Source of the DNA: an uncultured Acidobacteriia bacterium
GTDB taxonomy: Bacteria > Acidobacteriota > Terriglobia > Bryobacterales > Bryobacteraceae
Direction of reading: 5' to 3'
Assembly (NCBI GenBank): GCA_903892565.1
Contig: CAITIX010000016.1
Coordinates: 1 to 51,958, forward strand
Length of the DNA stretch: 51,958 nt
A program made the translations under genes and the position numbers. Shown in pieces: positions 35,546 to 44,705 of the stretch (positions are counted from its first letter, which is position 1; every line of letters begins with the position of its first letter). Below the pieces are notes generated by a model that was not told the DNA's origin, did not search any database, and saw only the letters and a program-made list of their open reading frames with translations.

Positions 35546-35755
35546 CTACGCGAAGAGCAGGCGTCCCTTGGGCTCCGGAATCGGACGCCCGAGTTCGCGC
35601 GCAGTTTCGATCCATTCCGCGATTACCGTTTCGACGTTAGCGAGGGCTTCCTGACGTGAGGCCCCGTCCGCCGCGCAACCAGCAAGCTCCGGCACCTCGG
35701 CGATGAAGGCGTCGTCGTCGCTGCTCCAGTATAGGATGATTTCGTACTTTGTCAT
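35546..35755 (-). CDS. hicB: HicB-family antitoxin, short form
   Basis: A 69-residue protein with the HicB partial-RNase-H-like fold: Y-E-I-I-L-Y-W-S-S-D-D-D-A-F-I-A-E-V-P-E-L-A-G-C-A-A-D-G. It ends right after this domain and lacks the C-terminal DNA-binding (HTH or RHH) part of full-length HicB, so autorepression by DNA binding is unlikely. It binds and blocks the HicA ribonuclease. Its ATG overlaps the hicA stop by four bases. Confidence 0.88.
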   Translation of the reverse strand: MTKYEIILYWSSDDDAFIAEVPELAGCAADGASRQEALANVETVIAEWIETARELGRPIPEPKGRLLFA

Positions 35756-36003
35756 GCGTTCCCTTCCGCTAACTTATATTGAACCAGAATTTTGCGAACT
35801 TGCTTCACTTGGTATGGTTTCGCGAAGGAGTTTTTGGGCTGAAGATTAAGGATCTCGGCAACGCCATCGCGGGTGAAGACGTGATGGCTACCTCTGACGC
35901 GCTCGTCAAAACCAAGTCGGAGAAGAAGTGCGCGCAGATCCGCGAATCGAATATTTGCGTCCGCAGAGCCGCGTAACACCTGGATGAGAATAGAGTCAGC
36001 CAC
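35752..36003 (-). CDS. hicA: HicA-family mRNA interferase toxin
   Basis: An 83-residue double-stranded-RNA-binding-like toxin. The core is L-R-A-L-L-L-R-L-G-F, then R-G-S-H40-H-V-F with the catalytic His, and a C-terminal Y-Q-V-K-Q-V-R-K-I-L. About 18 residues precede the usual HicA start, perhaps because the GTG used is upstream of the original one. The GTG is three bases downstream of the stop of the sigma-54 response regulator, so the toxin gene is probably read from that operon's promoter. Confidence 0.88.
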   Translation of the reverse strand: MADSILIQVLRGSADANIRFADLRALLLRLGFDERVRGSHHVFTRDGVAEILNLQPKNSFAKPYQVKQVRKILVQYKLAEGNA

Positions 36004-36006
36004 GCT

Positions 36007-37350
36007 CTACTCAATTCCCATCTGCGTCAGCCGATAACGAAGAGCGTTGCGCGTGAGCCCCAGCAATCGGGCGGCGTGGCTCTTGTTGTTATTGGCTCGC
36101 TTCAACGCTTCTTTGATCAAAGACTGCTCGTATTGATCGAGCGTCATGCCTTCGGGCAAAAATCCGTCGGCCGATGTTGCGGCAGGGCGCGCGCGGCCGA
36201 TCGACATATCGATGCGGATTTCGTCGGCTTCCACGCGCGGGCCCTTGGCGAGAAGAATGCTCCGCTCGATGACGTTCTCCAACTCGCGAACGTTGCCGGG
36301 CCAATGATAAGCGACTAAGCGCGCCATCGCCCCTTCGCTGATTTCACCGTTGAATTTCTTGGCGAAGTGATCCACCAGATACGGAATGTCTTCCTTGCGC
36401 TCGCGCAGTGGAGGGATATTCATCGGAACCACGTTCAGTCGATAGTACAGATCCTCGCGAAAAGTCCCATTTTCCAAGGCTGCGCGCAAATCCACGTTCG
36501 TTGCTGCAACGACGCGAACATCCGTGTGCTGCGTTTTGTTACTGCCCAAGCGCTCAAACTCTTTGTCCTGCAGAACGCGCAACAGCTTCACCTGAATGGC
36601 ACCAGGGACGTCGCCAATTTCGTCGAGGAAAACCGTCCCGCCGTCGGCTTGTTCGAACTTGCCGGGCTTCGAAAAGTTCGCGCCCGTGAAAGCACCCTTC
36701 TCGTATCCGAACAGCTCGCTCTCCATCAGATTTTCGGGGATCGCCGTACAGTTGATCTTGACGTATTGATGATTCTTGCGCGGCGAATGCATGTGGATCG
36801 CGCGGCCGATCATATCCTTACCGACGCCGCTTTCGCCCGCGAGCAATACCGTCGCGCGCGTGGGCGCCACGCGCATCACCGTAGCGAAAATCTCCTGCAT
36901 CGCGGGGCTGTGCCCGATGATGTTATCGAGCTGATACTTTTCGCCGAGAGCCTCCCGCAAATCGCGATTTTCATCGCGCAACTGACGAACTTCGAGGGCT
37001 TTATCGACCACGACGCTCAGATGATCGAGCGAAAACGGCTTCGGGAGAAAATCGACCGCTCCGCGTTTCATGGCCTCGACGGCATTTTCCACCGTACCGA
37101 ATGCCGACATCACAATGACAGGCGTTTGCGCATTCTGCTGCTTGATTTTCTCGAGCAGTTGAATGCCGTCCATGCCAGGCAGCTTCATATCCGTCAGTAC
37201 GAGATCCACTTGATCCGCGAGTTTCCAGCCGTCTTCGGCGGTGCCCGCGGCCTTGACGTCATAGCCCGCCGCAGCCAAATGCAAGCCGACGACGCGCCGG
37301 AGCTTTTCTTCGTCCTCGACCACCAGAATGGTTTTCTTAGGCATGTCCAT
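36007..37350 (-). CDS. sigma-54-dependent response regulator (NtrC family)
   Basis: Enhancer-binding activator of 447 residues. Receiver domain 1-120 with phospho-acceptor Asp54 (V-L-T-D-M-K). AAA+ domain about 140-370 with Walker A G-E-S-G-V-G-K-D, the sigma-54-contacting G-A-F-T-G-A loop, Walker B F-L-D-E-I and the R-finger region L-R-E-R. Fis-type HTH 400-447 ([14 protein letters not shown]). It activates RpoN promoters when phosphorylated by the kinase encoded just upstream. Target genes cannot be named from this window. Confidence 0.95.
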   Translation of the reverse strand: MDMPKKTILVVEDEEKLRRVVGLHLAAAGYDVKAAGTAEDGWKLADQVDLVLTDMKLPGMDGIQLLEKIKQQNAQTPVIVMSAFGTVENAVEAMKRGAVDFLPKPFSLDHLSVVVDKALEVRQLRDENRDLREALGEKYQLDNIIGHSPAMQEIFATVMRVAPTRATVLLAGESGVGKDMIGRAIHMHSPRKNHQYVKINCTAIPENLMESELFGYEKGAFTGANFSKPGKFEQADGGTVFLDEIGDVPGAIQVKLLRVLQDKEFERLGSNKTQHTDVRVVAATNVDLRAALENGTFREDLYYRLNVVPMNIPPLRERKEDIPYLVDHFAKKFNGEISEGAMARLVAYHWPGNVRELENVIERSILLAKGPRVEADEIRIDMSIGRARPAATSADGFLPEGMTLDQYEQSLIKEALKRANNNKSHAARLLGLTRNALRYRLTQMGIE

Positions 37351-37378
37351 CTACTAATTTAGCGCTACTAATTTAACG
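37351..37378. repeat. 14-bp tandem duplication between kinase and regulator genes
   Basis: CTACTAATTTAGCG is followed by CTACTAATTTAACG. The second copy holds the last codons and stop of the kinase gene; the first copies the same stop region and abuts the start of the regulator gene (37350). Confidence 0.85.
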
Positions 37379-38606
37379 GCAATTGCACACGAAACACGCT
37401 ACCCTCGCCCGGTGTGCTCTCGACGTGGATCTTCCCGCCGTGCTCGTCGACGATCTTGGCGACAATCGCCAGGCCAAAGCCCACCCCGTCGGACTTCGTC
37501 GTAAAAAACGGATTGAAAATATTTTCCAGATTCTTCGGCTCGATGCCGGAACCCCGATCAATCACCGCAATCTCGACTTTGCCATCGTCGGTCAACTGCG
37601 TCTTTACCGTGACCACGCTACCCGCGGGACTCGCCTGTGCGGCGTTCGTGATCAGATTGACCATCACCCGCTCCATCAGCTCGCTGTCGAATATTACGGG
37701 CGGAACATCCGGCGAATAATTCTTGAAGACCGTTACGTTCGTCCGGCCGGAGCTTGCCTGATCGCGTTCAAAACGCGTCACGGCGCTATCGATCATCGCG
37801 GAAAGATCGCCCCGGTCTAGCTTCATGTGCTGCGGACGCGCGAAATCCAAAAAACGCGTGATCAGCGAGTTCGTGCGATCCACTTCTTCCGCAATGAATC
37901 CGGCCATCTCGCGCGCGACAGCGTTTTCTTTTTCCACGCTGCGCGAAAGCATCTCCGCGGATGTTTTCATCGTTCCCATCGGATTGCGGAGCTCATGCGC
38001 CAGCCCCGCCGTGAGTTGCCCCAGCGCAGCGAGCCTCTCCGCGCGACGCACCTGCGCTTCGGCTTCTTTCAGATCGTGATTCGCGCGCGCGAGCTCTTCG
38101 GCCACGGCCTGCGCCTTCTGCGCTTCTTTCTGATTCGCCTGGGCGAGCTCATGCGTCAAATATCCGACAACCGGCAAGAAGACTGACCGCAGGACCAATT
38201 CCAGAATCTGATCCGCGGGAATGTATTGGTCCTCGTTGAGAAAGACGAGAAAGGAGAGATATACGGCGCACGCAGCCAGCGACACGATCGCGGTGCCGGG
38301 GAGCCCGAACGCCGTTGCGCCGGAAATCACAGGCATCAACAGGATCAAGTAAAAGCTACTGGTGACGCCGCCGCTATAGCCGATCAGTCCATAGCAAAGC
38401 GCGAGTTTGAGGACGACCGAAGCCAGCGGACCAATGCGGGGTTCCAAAACTTGCACCACGCCCAATGCCGCCAGCAAAGCGATGACAATGCCGCTGCGTT
38501 CCGGACTGAACGCCGCGAGCGCGGAGAACAGCAACAGCCAGACGAAATCTTGCGGGCGGACGAAACGGCGCCAGGAGGTCGGCACAGTCTGTATTCTAGC
38601 TCGCAA
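37368..38606 (-). CDS. sensor histidine kinase
   Basis: Membrane kinase of 412 residues, TTG start. About five to six helices fill residues 20-160, with only short loops, so it senses in or near the membrane. A coiled coil (165-200) leads to HisKA with the phosphorylated His in G-L-A-H-E-L-R-N-P and to a HATPase_c domain (N-L-I-T-N-A-A-Q-A, D-R-G-S-G-I, G-F-G-L-A-I-V). It is the cognate kinase of the NtrC-type regulator, 17 bases downstream. Confidence 0.93.
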   Translation of the reverse strand: MRARIQTVPTSWRRFVRPQDFVWLLLFSALAAFSPERSGIVIALLAALGVVQVLEPRIGPLASVVLKLALCYGLIGYSGGVTSSFYLILLMPVISGATAFGLPGTAIVSLAACAVYLSFLVFLNEDQYIPADQILELVLRSVFLPVVGYLTHELAQANQKEAQKAQAVAEELARANHDLKEAEAQVRRAERLAALGQLTAGLAHELRNPMGTMKTSAEMLSRSVEKENAVAREMAGFIAEEVDRTNSLITRFLDFARPQHMKLDRGDLSAMIDSAVTRFERDQASSGRTNVTVFKNYSPDVPPVIFDSELMERVMVNLITNAAQASPAGSVVTVKTQLTDDGKVEIAVIDRGSGIEPKNLENIFNPFFTTKSDGVGFGLAIVAKIVDEHGGKIHVESTPGEGSVFRVQLPLN

Positions 38607-38649
38607 CTCCAGATCGCTTTAACGGACGTTTATAATTTGAGTTCGGACT

Positions 38650-38811
38650 ATGTGCGCCTGTCTCATTTTTCTGATCGTCGTCATTCTCGCCGCGCTGACC
38701 TACGCCGTGCTGCATGCCCTGTGGACGCTGGCCGGCGGAATCATACTGCTCGCGATCGTCATCGCGATTTTCGGAAAGAAGGCCTCTGCCGCGCGCAAGA
38801 GCGGACATTAG
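38650..38811 (+). CDS. 53-residue two-helix membrane protein
   Basis: ATG-TAG, 53 codons. Two hydrophobic segments (L-I-F-L-I-V-V-I-L-A-A-L-T-Y-A-V-L and G-I-I-L-L-A-I-V-I-A-I-F) are separated by a short loop, and the C-terminus is basic (G-K-K-A-S-A-A-R-K-S-G-H). A perfect TATAAT (38631-38636) precedes the ATG by 13 bases. It is divergent from the kinase gene and lies 24 bases before the N-acetyltransferase gene. Function unknown; codon use fits the host. Confidence 0.6.
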   Translation: MCACLIFLIVVILAALTYAVLHALWTLAGGIILLAIVIAIFGKKASAARKSGH

Positions 38812-38835
38812 CGATCAGCTGCCGAAACAAAAGCC

Positions 38836-39720
38836 ATGATGGACGCGGACCAGAACACTCTCGATGTCGCACTTCGCGACGCGATTCTAGAGCGCTTGGG
38901 CTTTTCCGCTGCGCCGCTCGCGGATCTGGACGGCTTGCGCGCCGTCTATCGAGCCTGGTGCGAGCGCGTGCCCTTCGAGAACGTCGGCAAAGTGATCGCC
39001 TTGCGCAGCGGTGCAGATACGCCGCTCCCCGGACGATTCGCACGCCGCTTTCTTCAGGCTTGGCTCGCGCACGGTTCCGGCGGAACCTGCTGGTCCACCG
39101 CGAATGCGCTCCATGAGCTCCTGGTGTCGCTCGGATTTCGCTCACGACGCGCTACTGCGCACATGCGCGATGCTGGCATGACAAATCATGGCACTGTCAT
39201 CGTCACGATGGATGAACGCGAGTGGCTGCTTGACTCCTCCCTGCTCACGCATATCCCGTTGCCCTTAACTTCCGAGACGTTCCTCGGCAAGGATCCCGTT
39301 TTCTCTGCGGAAATCGAGTGCGTCAACGGAGCGCACGTTCTGTGGACATACTCGCCTCCGGCAGCCTCGCACTTCCCGTGCCGCATTTTTCCGGAGGAGG
39401 CTGTGCATGAGGAATATTTACAGCGCTACGAAGTTTCCCGCGAGCGGAGTCCCTTTAATGGCCGTTTGTATGCGGGCACGACTCGTGGCCGGGAAGTGCT
39501 ACTGCTTGTCGGTAATGTGCGTTGGACCAGATCGGACGAAGGCGTCACGAGCCGCGCGCTCACGCGCAATGAATTACTCGAATCTTTGCGGCGCGAATTC
39601 CGCATCTCGGGAGACTTCCTCGATCGCTGGGTTGCCGTCGGCGGACTAGAGAGCGCGTTCGAAGATGCTTCGGGGCCTCCGCCGCCGCTCGAAACGCGCA
39701 AGCCGCCGTCGCAGCGGTAG
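38836..39720 (+). CDS. nat: arylamine N-acetyltransferase
   Basis: Acetyl-CoA-dependent acetyltransferase of 294 residues. The opening R-V-P-F-E-N-V motif and the catalytic triad Cys85 (G-G-T-C-W-S-T-A-N), His118 (N-H-G-T) and Asp133 (L-L-D-S-S) match the NAT family; the usual Glu after the Cys-x position is Ser here, and the triad surroundings (H-G-T-V, D-S-S-L) deviate from the usual H-V-x-L and D-V-G-F, so substrate range may differ. It acetylates arylamines or hydrazines, or takes part in synthesis of a secondary metabolite. Confidence 0.87.
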   Translation: MMDADQNTLDVALRDAILERLGFSAAPLADLDGLRAVYRAWCERVPFENVGKVIALRSGADTPLPGRFARRFLQAWLAHGSGGTCWSTANALHELLVSLGFRSRRATAHMRDAGMTNHGTVIVTMDEREWLLDSSLLTHIPLPLTSETFLGKDPVFSAEIECVNGAHVLWTYSPPAASHFPCRIFPEEAVHEEYLQRYEVSRERSPFNGRLYAGTTRGREVLLLVGNVRWTRSDEGVTSRALTRNELLESLRREFRISGDFLDRWVAVGGLESAFEDASGPPPPLETRKPPSQR

Positions 39721-39798
39721 CGCTGCAAGCCCTCGCTGAACCCGGAACGTAGCATGCCGGAATTGTTTGTCGCTACATTTGCGATAATCTGAAGATTC

Positions 39799-40632
39799 AT
39801 GCCTCTTCTTGAAGTGATTATTCTGGGCCTGGTCCAGGGACTCACCGAATTTCTGCCCATTTCGAGCACCGCGCACTTGGCGCTAGTGCCCTGGCTGTTT
39901 GGATGGCAGGATCCCGGCCTCGGCTTCGACATTGCGCTCCACGTCGGCACGCTCGCCGCGATTCTCATCTACTTCTTTCGCGATTGGCTGCAGATTCTGC
40001 TCCAGGGATTCGGCATACCATTCGACGGCGACCCAGCGCTGCGCCGCAACAAAATGCTGCTGTGGCTGGTGGCCCTCGCGACACTGCCGGTCGGCTGGTT
40101 CGGCTATCTCTTCAAGAAACAAGCGGAATCTGTGTGGCGCACGCCCACCGTCATCGCGACGATGATGATTGGCGTTGGAATCATTTTATGGATTTGCGAC
40201 CGCATCGGGCGCCGCCAAAAGGATCTCGGGCACGTGACCGCAGTCGATGCATTTCTCATTGGCCTGGCACAAGCTCTTTCCATCGTCCCCGGAACGTCGC
40301 GCAGCGGCATCACGATTTCCGCCGGGCTATGGCGCAACCTGGACCGCCCCACGGCCGCCCGCTTCTCCTTCCTGCTCTCGACGCCCGCCATCGCGGCCGC
40401 CGCAGCCAAGGATTTCTACGATATCTATAAGCACGAAGGCGGCCTGCCTCCGGAAATGCATATGCCGTTTATCGTTGGAATTTTGGTGAGCGGCGTGTCC
40501 GGCCTGGTGGTGATCCACTTCTTTATGGAGTTCCTGCGCCACCGCTCCATGACTGTGTTCGTCGCGTACCGCATCGTTTTTGGCATAATAATAATTGCTC
40601 TGGCTCATTTCTTCCGGTACACCGGAGGATGA
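39799..40632 (+). CDS. uppP: undecaprenyl-diphosphatase
   Basis: Inner-membrane phosphatase (BacA/UppP type, 277 residues, about eight helices) that recycles undecaprenyl pyrophosphate for cell-wall synthesis. The two active-site blocks are complete: Q-G-L-T-E17-F-L-P-I-S-S-T-A-H26 and P164-G-T-S-R168-S-G. A GATAAT ends ten bases before the ATG. The ftsK start overlaps its stop by four bases. Confidence 0.95.
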   Translation: MPLLEVIILGLVQGLTEFLPISSTAHLALVPWLFGWQDPGLGFDIALHVGTLAAILIYFFRDWLQILLQGFGIPFDGDPALRRNKMLLWLVALATLPVGWFGYLFKKQAESVWRTPTVIATMMIGVGIILWICDRIGRRQKDLGHVTAVDAFLIGLAQALSIVPGTSRSGITISAGLWRNLDRPTAARFSFLLSTPAIAAAAAKDFYDIYKHEGGLPPEMHMPFIVGILVSGVSGLVVIHFFMEFLRHRSMTVFVAYRIVFGIIIIALAHFFRYTGG

Positions 40633-43163
40633 GATATTTAGGACCAACCTCAAACGCGCGGCTTAATGAAGCCTGCGCCGTAGTGTTTCTATTCGTAGGG
40701 CTATTTCTGCTCGTCAGCCTCGCCTCCTACCAACCCATTGATTCTTCGCTGAATACGGCCTCTTTTGCGACGAAACCAGCCAATCTCACGGGCCATGTGG
40801 GTGCCTACATCTCCGATTTCCTCCTGCAGATTTTGGGACTCGGGGCGTATGCGATTCCCGCCTTAATCCTGCTACTGGGCTGGAAATGGATCCAGTCGTC
40901 CGAGATCCGCGCGCCCTTCGTGCGGACGCTGGGCGCGGTAATGATCCTCGCCTCCACATGCTCCATGCTCGGATTCGCATCGCAATGGCGGCCCATCGCG
41001 GGCATGATTCCCGCCGGTGGACTCGCGGGCCTGCTGATGGCCGATGCGCTCATCGCCTCCATGAACCTGACCGGAGCCTTGATGCTCGCGCTCACGTGTT
41101 GGATTCTCGGACTCTATTTAGTTTCGAAATTTGAAATGGCGATTCTACAAGCGTGGATCAATCGCATCATCGCGGTACCCGTCGCGTTCTACCGGAAACT
41201 TTCGGATCGCCTGCAAGGTTGGCGCGAACGCCGCGCCCAGGAAGCCAAAGCCCGCGAAGAGCGACGTGCGCTCAAAAGAGCCATGCAAGCTCGTGAGGCG
41301 GAAGCCAACGCCGCTGTGCTCGCCGAAGGTGGCAAACAAGTTATCCAGGAACCGAATTCTGCAGTCGCCGAGGCACGCCCTTCCATTTGGCAGAAGGCAC
41401 TCGGAGGAAAAGCCAAAGCTGCGGCGGCATCTGCTGCGTCGCCCGCTGCGTTTTCAGCAACATCGGCTTTTGACGCGCCTCCCTTCGAGCCAACCAACGC
41501 GGCTGCGTCCGTGGAAGAAATTCCGATCGAAGACATCCCGATTCGCGTGCTGGAATACGCAACACCCGAGCCCGCATCCGATCCTCTCTCGGCGTTGCTG
41601 GTGCCCCCAGCGGAAGCAACGGCAGCGGACAACGCGCGTGCGGCTCGTGCGGGTCGCAACGCTGTTGGCCGCAAGTCCGGAAGCGGCTTCCGCCTGCCCC
41701 CGACGGATCTTCTGACGCAAGCCGAAGAGCGCACGGAATTCGATACCGAAGAACTCCGCGAGACCGCTGCCAAAATTAAATCTAAGTTTGAGGAGTTCAA
41801 TGTCCGCGGCTCGGTGACGCAAATCAACCCGGGCCCGGTGGTCACGACATTCGAATTCAAGCCCGAGGCCGGCGTAAAGGTTTCGCGTATCACAACCTTG
41901 CGTGAGGATCTGTGTCTCGGCCTTCAGGCCGAATCGATCCTGATCGAACGCATCCCCGGCAAACCGACGGTAGGCATCGAGGTTCCGAATTCCCGCCGGG
42001 AAGTAATCAGCCTGCGCCAAATTCTGGAATCGGAGGAGTTCACCGGCTCCGCTTCCCCTTTGACCGTTGCGCTCGGCAAGGACATCAACGGCCGCATCAA
42101 AGTTGCCGCGCTCGATAGCATGCCTCACCTTTTGATCGCGGGCTCTACCGGCGCGGGCAAAAGCGTCATGCTCAACTCGCTGATCATGTCGATCCTGTAC
42201 AAAGCCACGCCGCAACAGGTTCGCTTGATCATGGTGGATCCGAAACGCCTGGAGTTCGGCCTGTACGAAGGCATCCCGCATCTTCTGACGCCCGTGATCA
42301 CGGATCCGAAGAAGGCCACCAACGCGCTCCGCAACGCCGTCCTCGAAATGGAGCGGCGCTTGAAATTGCTGGCATCGCAAGGCGTCCGCAATATCGATCA
42401 GTTCAACAAGAAGGTTCGCCTGCTGCAATCCCAGCCGCGCAGCTTGTTTGAAGAGGACGATCCGAACGAAGAGCCGCTGGAGCAGATCCCCTACGTACTC
42501 ATCCTGATCGACGAGCTCGCCGATCTCATGATGCTGGAACGCGCGAACGTGGAAGAATCCGTGACGCGCCTTGCGCAGATGGCCCGCGCCGTCGGCATGC
42601 ATTTGGTACTTGCCACCCAGCGTCCCAGCGTCGACGTGATCACCGGCCTGATCAAAGCCAACTTCCCTTCGCGCATCAGCTTCCGTGTTGCCACGCGCGT
42701 GGATTCCCGAACCGTGCTCGACGTCATGGGCGCCGAACACCTGCTGGGCAAGGGCGACATGCTGTTCCTGCCGCCCGGCTCCTCACGCTTGGTGCGCGTC
42801 CATGGCTCTTACGTCAGCGAATCCGAAACGAACTCCGTCGTGGCGTTCTGGAAACAACAGGCCGAGCCGGAATACGATCAAAGCTTCCTCATCGCGCCGC
42901 CTTCGGACGAAGACATGGAAGCCGAAGAGTTCGACGGCCCCGAAGATCCCGTCTATCAGGACGCCGTGCGAGTGGTCTGCGAAATGGGCAAGGCCTCGAC
43001 GTCTACGCTGCAGCGCCGCTTGCGCCTTGGCTACGGACGCGCCGCACGCATTCTCGATATGATGCAGCGCGACGGCATCATCGGACCACCCGATGGAAGC
43101 CGCCCGCGCGAAGTCCTGAAGCACCCGGACTGGCTGCACGAAGTCGAAAATCAACTAGGCTAG
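40629..43163 (+). CDS. ftsK: DNA translocase FtsK/SpoIIIE
   Basis: Septal DNA pump of 844 residues. Four to five N-terminal membrane helices (about 15-180), a fairly short Ala/Glu-rich linker (195-360), then the motor: Walker A G505-S-T-G-A-G-K-S512, Walker B L-I-L-I-D-E-L-A-D and the C-terminal gamma winged helix (780-835) that reads KOPS-like sequences. It moves chromosome DNA at division and activates XerCD-dif recombination. Translational coupling with uppP is through ATGA. Confidence 0.95.
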   Translation: MRYLGPTSNARLNEACAVVFLFVGLFLLVSLASYQPIDSSLNTASFATKPANLTGHVGAYISDFLLQILGLGAYAIPALILLLGWKWIQSSEIRAPFVRTLGAVMILASTCSMLGFASQWRPIAGMIPAGGLAGLLMADALIASMNLTGALMLALTCWILGLYLVSKFEMAILQAWINRIIAVPVAFYRKLSDRLQGWRERRAQEAKAREERRALKRAMQAREAEANAAVLAEGGKQVIQEPNSAVAEARPSIWQKALGGKAKAAAASAASPAAFSATSAFDAPPFEPTNAAASVEEIPIEDIPIRVLEYATPEPASDPLSALLVPPAEATAADNARAARAGRNAVGRKSGSGFRLPPTDLLTQAEERTEFDTEELRETAAKIKSKFEEFNVRGSVTQINPGPVVTTFEFKPEAGVKVSRITTLREDLCLGLQAESILIERIPGKPTVGIEVPNSRREVISLRQILESEEFTGSASPLTVALGKDINGRIKVAALDSMPHLLIAGSTGAGKSVMLNSLIMSILYKATPQQVRLIMVDPKRLEFGLYEGIPHLLTPVITDPKKATNALRNAVLEMERRLKLLASQGVRNIDQFNKKVRLLQSQPRSLFEEDDPNEEPLEQIPYVLILIDELADLMMLERANVEESVTRLAQMARAVGMHLVLATQRPSVDVITGLIKANFPSRISFRVATRVDSRTVLDVMGAEHLLGKGDMLFLPPGSSRLVRVHGSYVSESETNSVVAFWKQQAEPEYDQSFLIAPPSDEDMEAEEFDGPEDPVYQDAVRVVCEMGKASTSTLQRRLRLGYGRAARILDMMQRDGIIGPPDGSRPREVLKHPDWLHEVENQLG

Positions 43164-43211
43164 TTTTGTGAAAGCGAAACGAGTGAAGTTGAATCGACTA
43201 AAATAAAAGAG

Positions 43212-43799
43212 ATGCGGTTACGAAATTTCGTCCTACTCCTGTGCCTCGGCACGCTTGCCCAGGCGGCTTCCCAAGTGCCGTTCCCGCTGGACGACGTGCC
43301 GATCCACGCAGCGGGCGACGGCCCCAGCCTCGGTCCCGGCAATATTCCGATTCCGGCAAAGCCAAGCACTGCGATCATCGACCTAAAGAAATATCGCGGG
43401 AAGGCCGTGATCGTGGCGATGATCTCGACAAGCTGTGGCCACTGCGTCAACGCCGTCCAGTACTTGATTGAGATCCAGAAAGAATACGGCCCCCAAGGCT
43501 TGCAGGTCGTGGGTGTCGCGGGCGATAAAAACTCGGACCTAAATTTGCCGCTCTGGTTACAGCGCTTTCGCCCCAATTTTCCTTTCGGATATTTGGATCA
43601 GGCCCCGTTTTTGAAACTCGCCGGCCTGCCTCCCGATGGTCGCCCCTTTGCGCCGGTGATGCTCTTCATCGACCCGCGCGGCGTGGTTCGCGACCGCAAG
43701 TTTGGGAACGATAAGGACATGAAGACCAGCGTGGAAGGCTCCATCTTGCAAGGCACTCGCATCTTGATGACCCTTTCCACGCCGCTCATGAGCAAGTAG
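43212..43799 (+). CDS. exported thioredoxin-fold protein with CGHC
   Basis: A 195-residue TlpA/AhpC-like thioredoxin-fold protein with a signal peptide (L-R-N-F-V-L-L-L-C-L-G-T-L-A-Q-A-A). The redox motif is C75-G-H-C78, the sequence typical of protein disulfide isomerase rather than reducing thioredoxin (CGPC). That suggests a disulfide oxidase or isomerase in the periplasm (inference). The cis-Pro region is F-A-P-V-M-L-F-I-D. It ends nine bases from the convergent radical SAM gene. Confidence 0.82.
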   Translation: MRLRNFVLLLCLGTLAQAASQVPFPLDDVPIHAAGDGPSLGPGNIPIPAKPSTAIIDLKKYRGKAVIVAMISTSCGHCVNAVQYLIEIQKEYGPQGLQVVGVAGDKNSDLNLPLWLQRFRPNFPFGYLDQAPFLKLAGLPPDGRPFAPVMLFIDPRGVVRDRKFGNDKDMKTSVEGSILQGTRILMTLSTPLMSK

Positions 43800-43807
43800 A
43801 CGCGCCA

Positions 43808-44656
43808 CTATCGCGCCAATCGCGCAAATCCCAAGGGACCCGTCTCAAAGCATACGCCGCTTGCTTCCGCGGTCTCGCGAATTCTCTCCCCAACGGCAGC
43901 CTGATATACCGGGTCATGCCATTTCTCAAAGCCCCGTGTTTCGCTGATGTACACGGCGGCTTCACGGGTTGTCGCTCCGCGTGGTTTGGCGACCCGCGTA
44001 TGCAACGGATCGCCAATCAAATCTCTCGCGCTGGCCTCGATGGCGAGGCGAGCCAATTCCTCTGGATCGCACGGCAACAGTGGCGCGAGCGTTACGTACG
44101 CCTCGATCCCCGCCTCTCGCAGCGCCCGAACGACGTTGAGCCGTTCTGCGATGGGCGCACAAAGCGGCTCATAAAGTTTCCGCACTTCGTCCCGATTCGT
44201 GGTGATGGAGAAACTCACGCGCACCCGCGTTTTACCGGCCAATCGCGTAATGAGTTCCAGATCCCGCAGCACCAGCGGGCCTCTCGTCTGCAGGGTAAAG
44301 ACCAACGGGGGCGTTTCGCAGAGCGCCTCGAGAATCCCCGGCATGATCCGGGCTTCGGCCTCCGCCGGTTGATAGGGGTCCACCAACGGCGAGCAATAAA
44401 TTCTTTGCGAAGCGCGCAATTCGCGGCGCAATAATTCCGCGGCGTTAGACTTGACGGTCGTGAACTGCCCCCAACGCCGCCAATCTTCGGGCTGCAATCC
44501 ACCCTGGACGCGCATCGTCGGGACGTAGCAGTACGTGCATCCAAACGTGCAATTGCGCGCCGGTGTGAGCGAGTGCGTGAACCCAGCCTCTGCGATAAAG
44601 CCGGAGGTCTTCGAAAGAATGCTCCGCGCTACAGCCTGCCGGATTCTCTGGTCCAC
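43808..44656 (-). CDS. SPL-family radical SAM protein
   Basis: A 282-residue radical S-adenosylmethionine enzyme. The [4Fe-4S] ligands are C36-T-F-G-C40-T-Y-C43-Y, and I-Y-C-S-P-L-V-D-P-Y-Q and V-R-V-S-F-S-I-T-T-N-R-D follow, as in the Rv2578c/spore-photoproduct-lyase-like group. The function of this group is not established; DNA repair is possible. GTG start, 49 bases from the thrS stop. Confidence 0.88.
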   Translation of the reverse strand: MDQRIRQAVARSILSKTSGFIAEAGFTHSLTPARNCTFGCTYCYVPTMRVQGGLQPEDWRRWGQFTTVKSNAAELLRRELRASQRIYCSPLVDPYQPAEAEARIMPGILEALCETPPLVFTLQTRGPLVLRDLELITRLAGKTRVRVSFSITTNRDEVRKLYEPLCAPIAERLNVVRALREAGIEAYVTLAPLLPCDPEELARLAIEASARDLIGDPLHTRVAKPRGATTREAAVYISETRGFEKWHDPVYQAAVGERIRETAEASGVCFETGPLGFARLAR

Positions 44657-44665
44657 GAGTCTATT

Positions 44666-44695
44666 GGAGCAGGTTAGGCTGGAGCAAGTTTCGCC
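44666..44695. repeat. degenerate 15-bp tandem duplication between thrS and the radical SAM gene
   Basis: GGAGCAGGTTAGGCT is followed by GGAGCAAGTTTCGCC; 9 of the first 10 bases agree and the rest has decayed. The units lie between the thrS stop and the GTG of the radical SAM gene. Confidence 0.45.
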
Positions 44696-44705
44696 CGCCC
44701 CCGGG

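Noticed and set aside
41454-42740. 428-codon antisense frame over ftsK
   Set aside because: FtsK is certain on the plus strand; no independent support for this frame.
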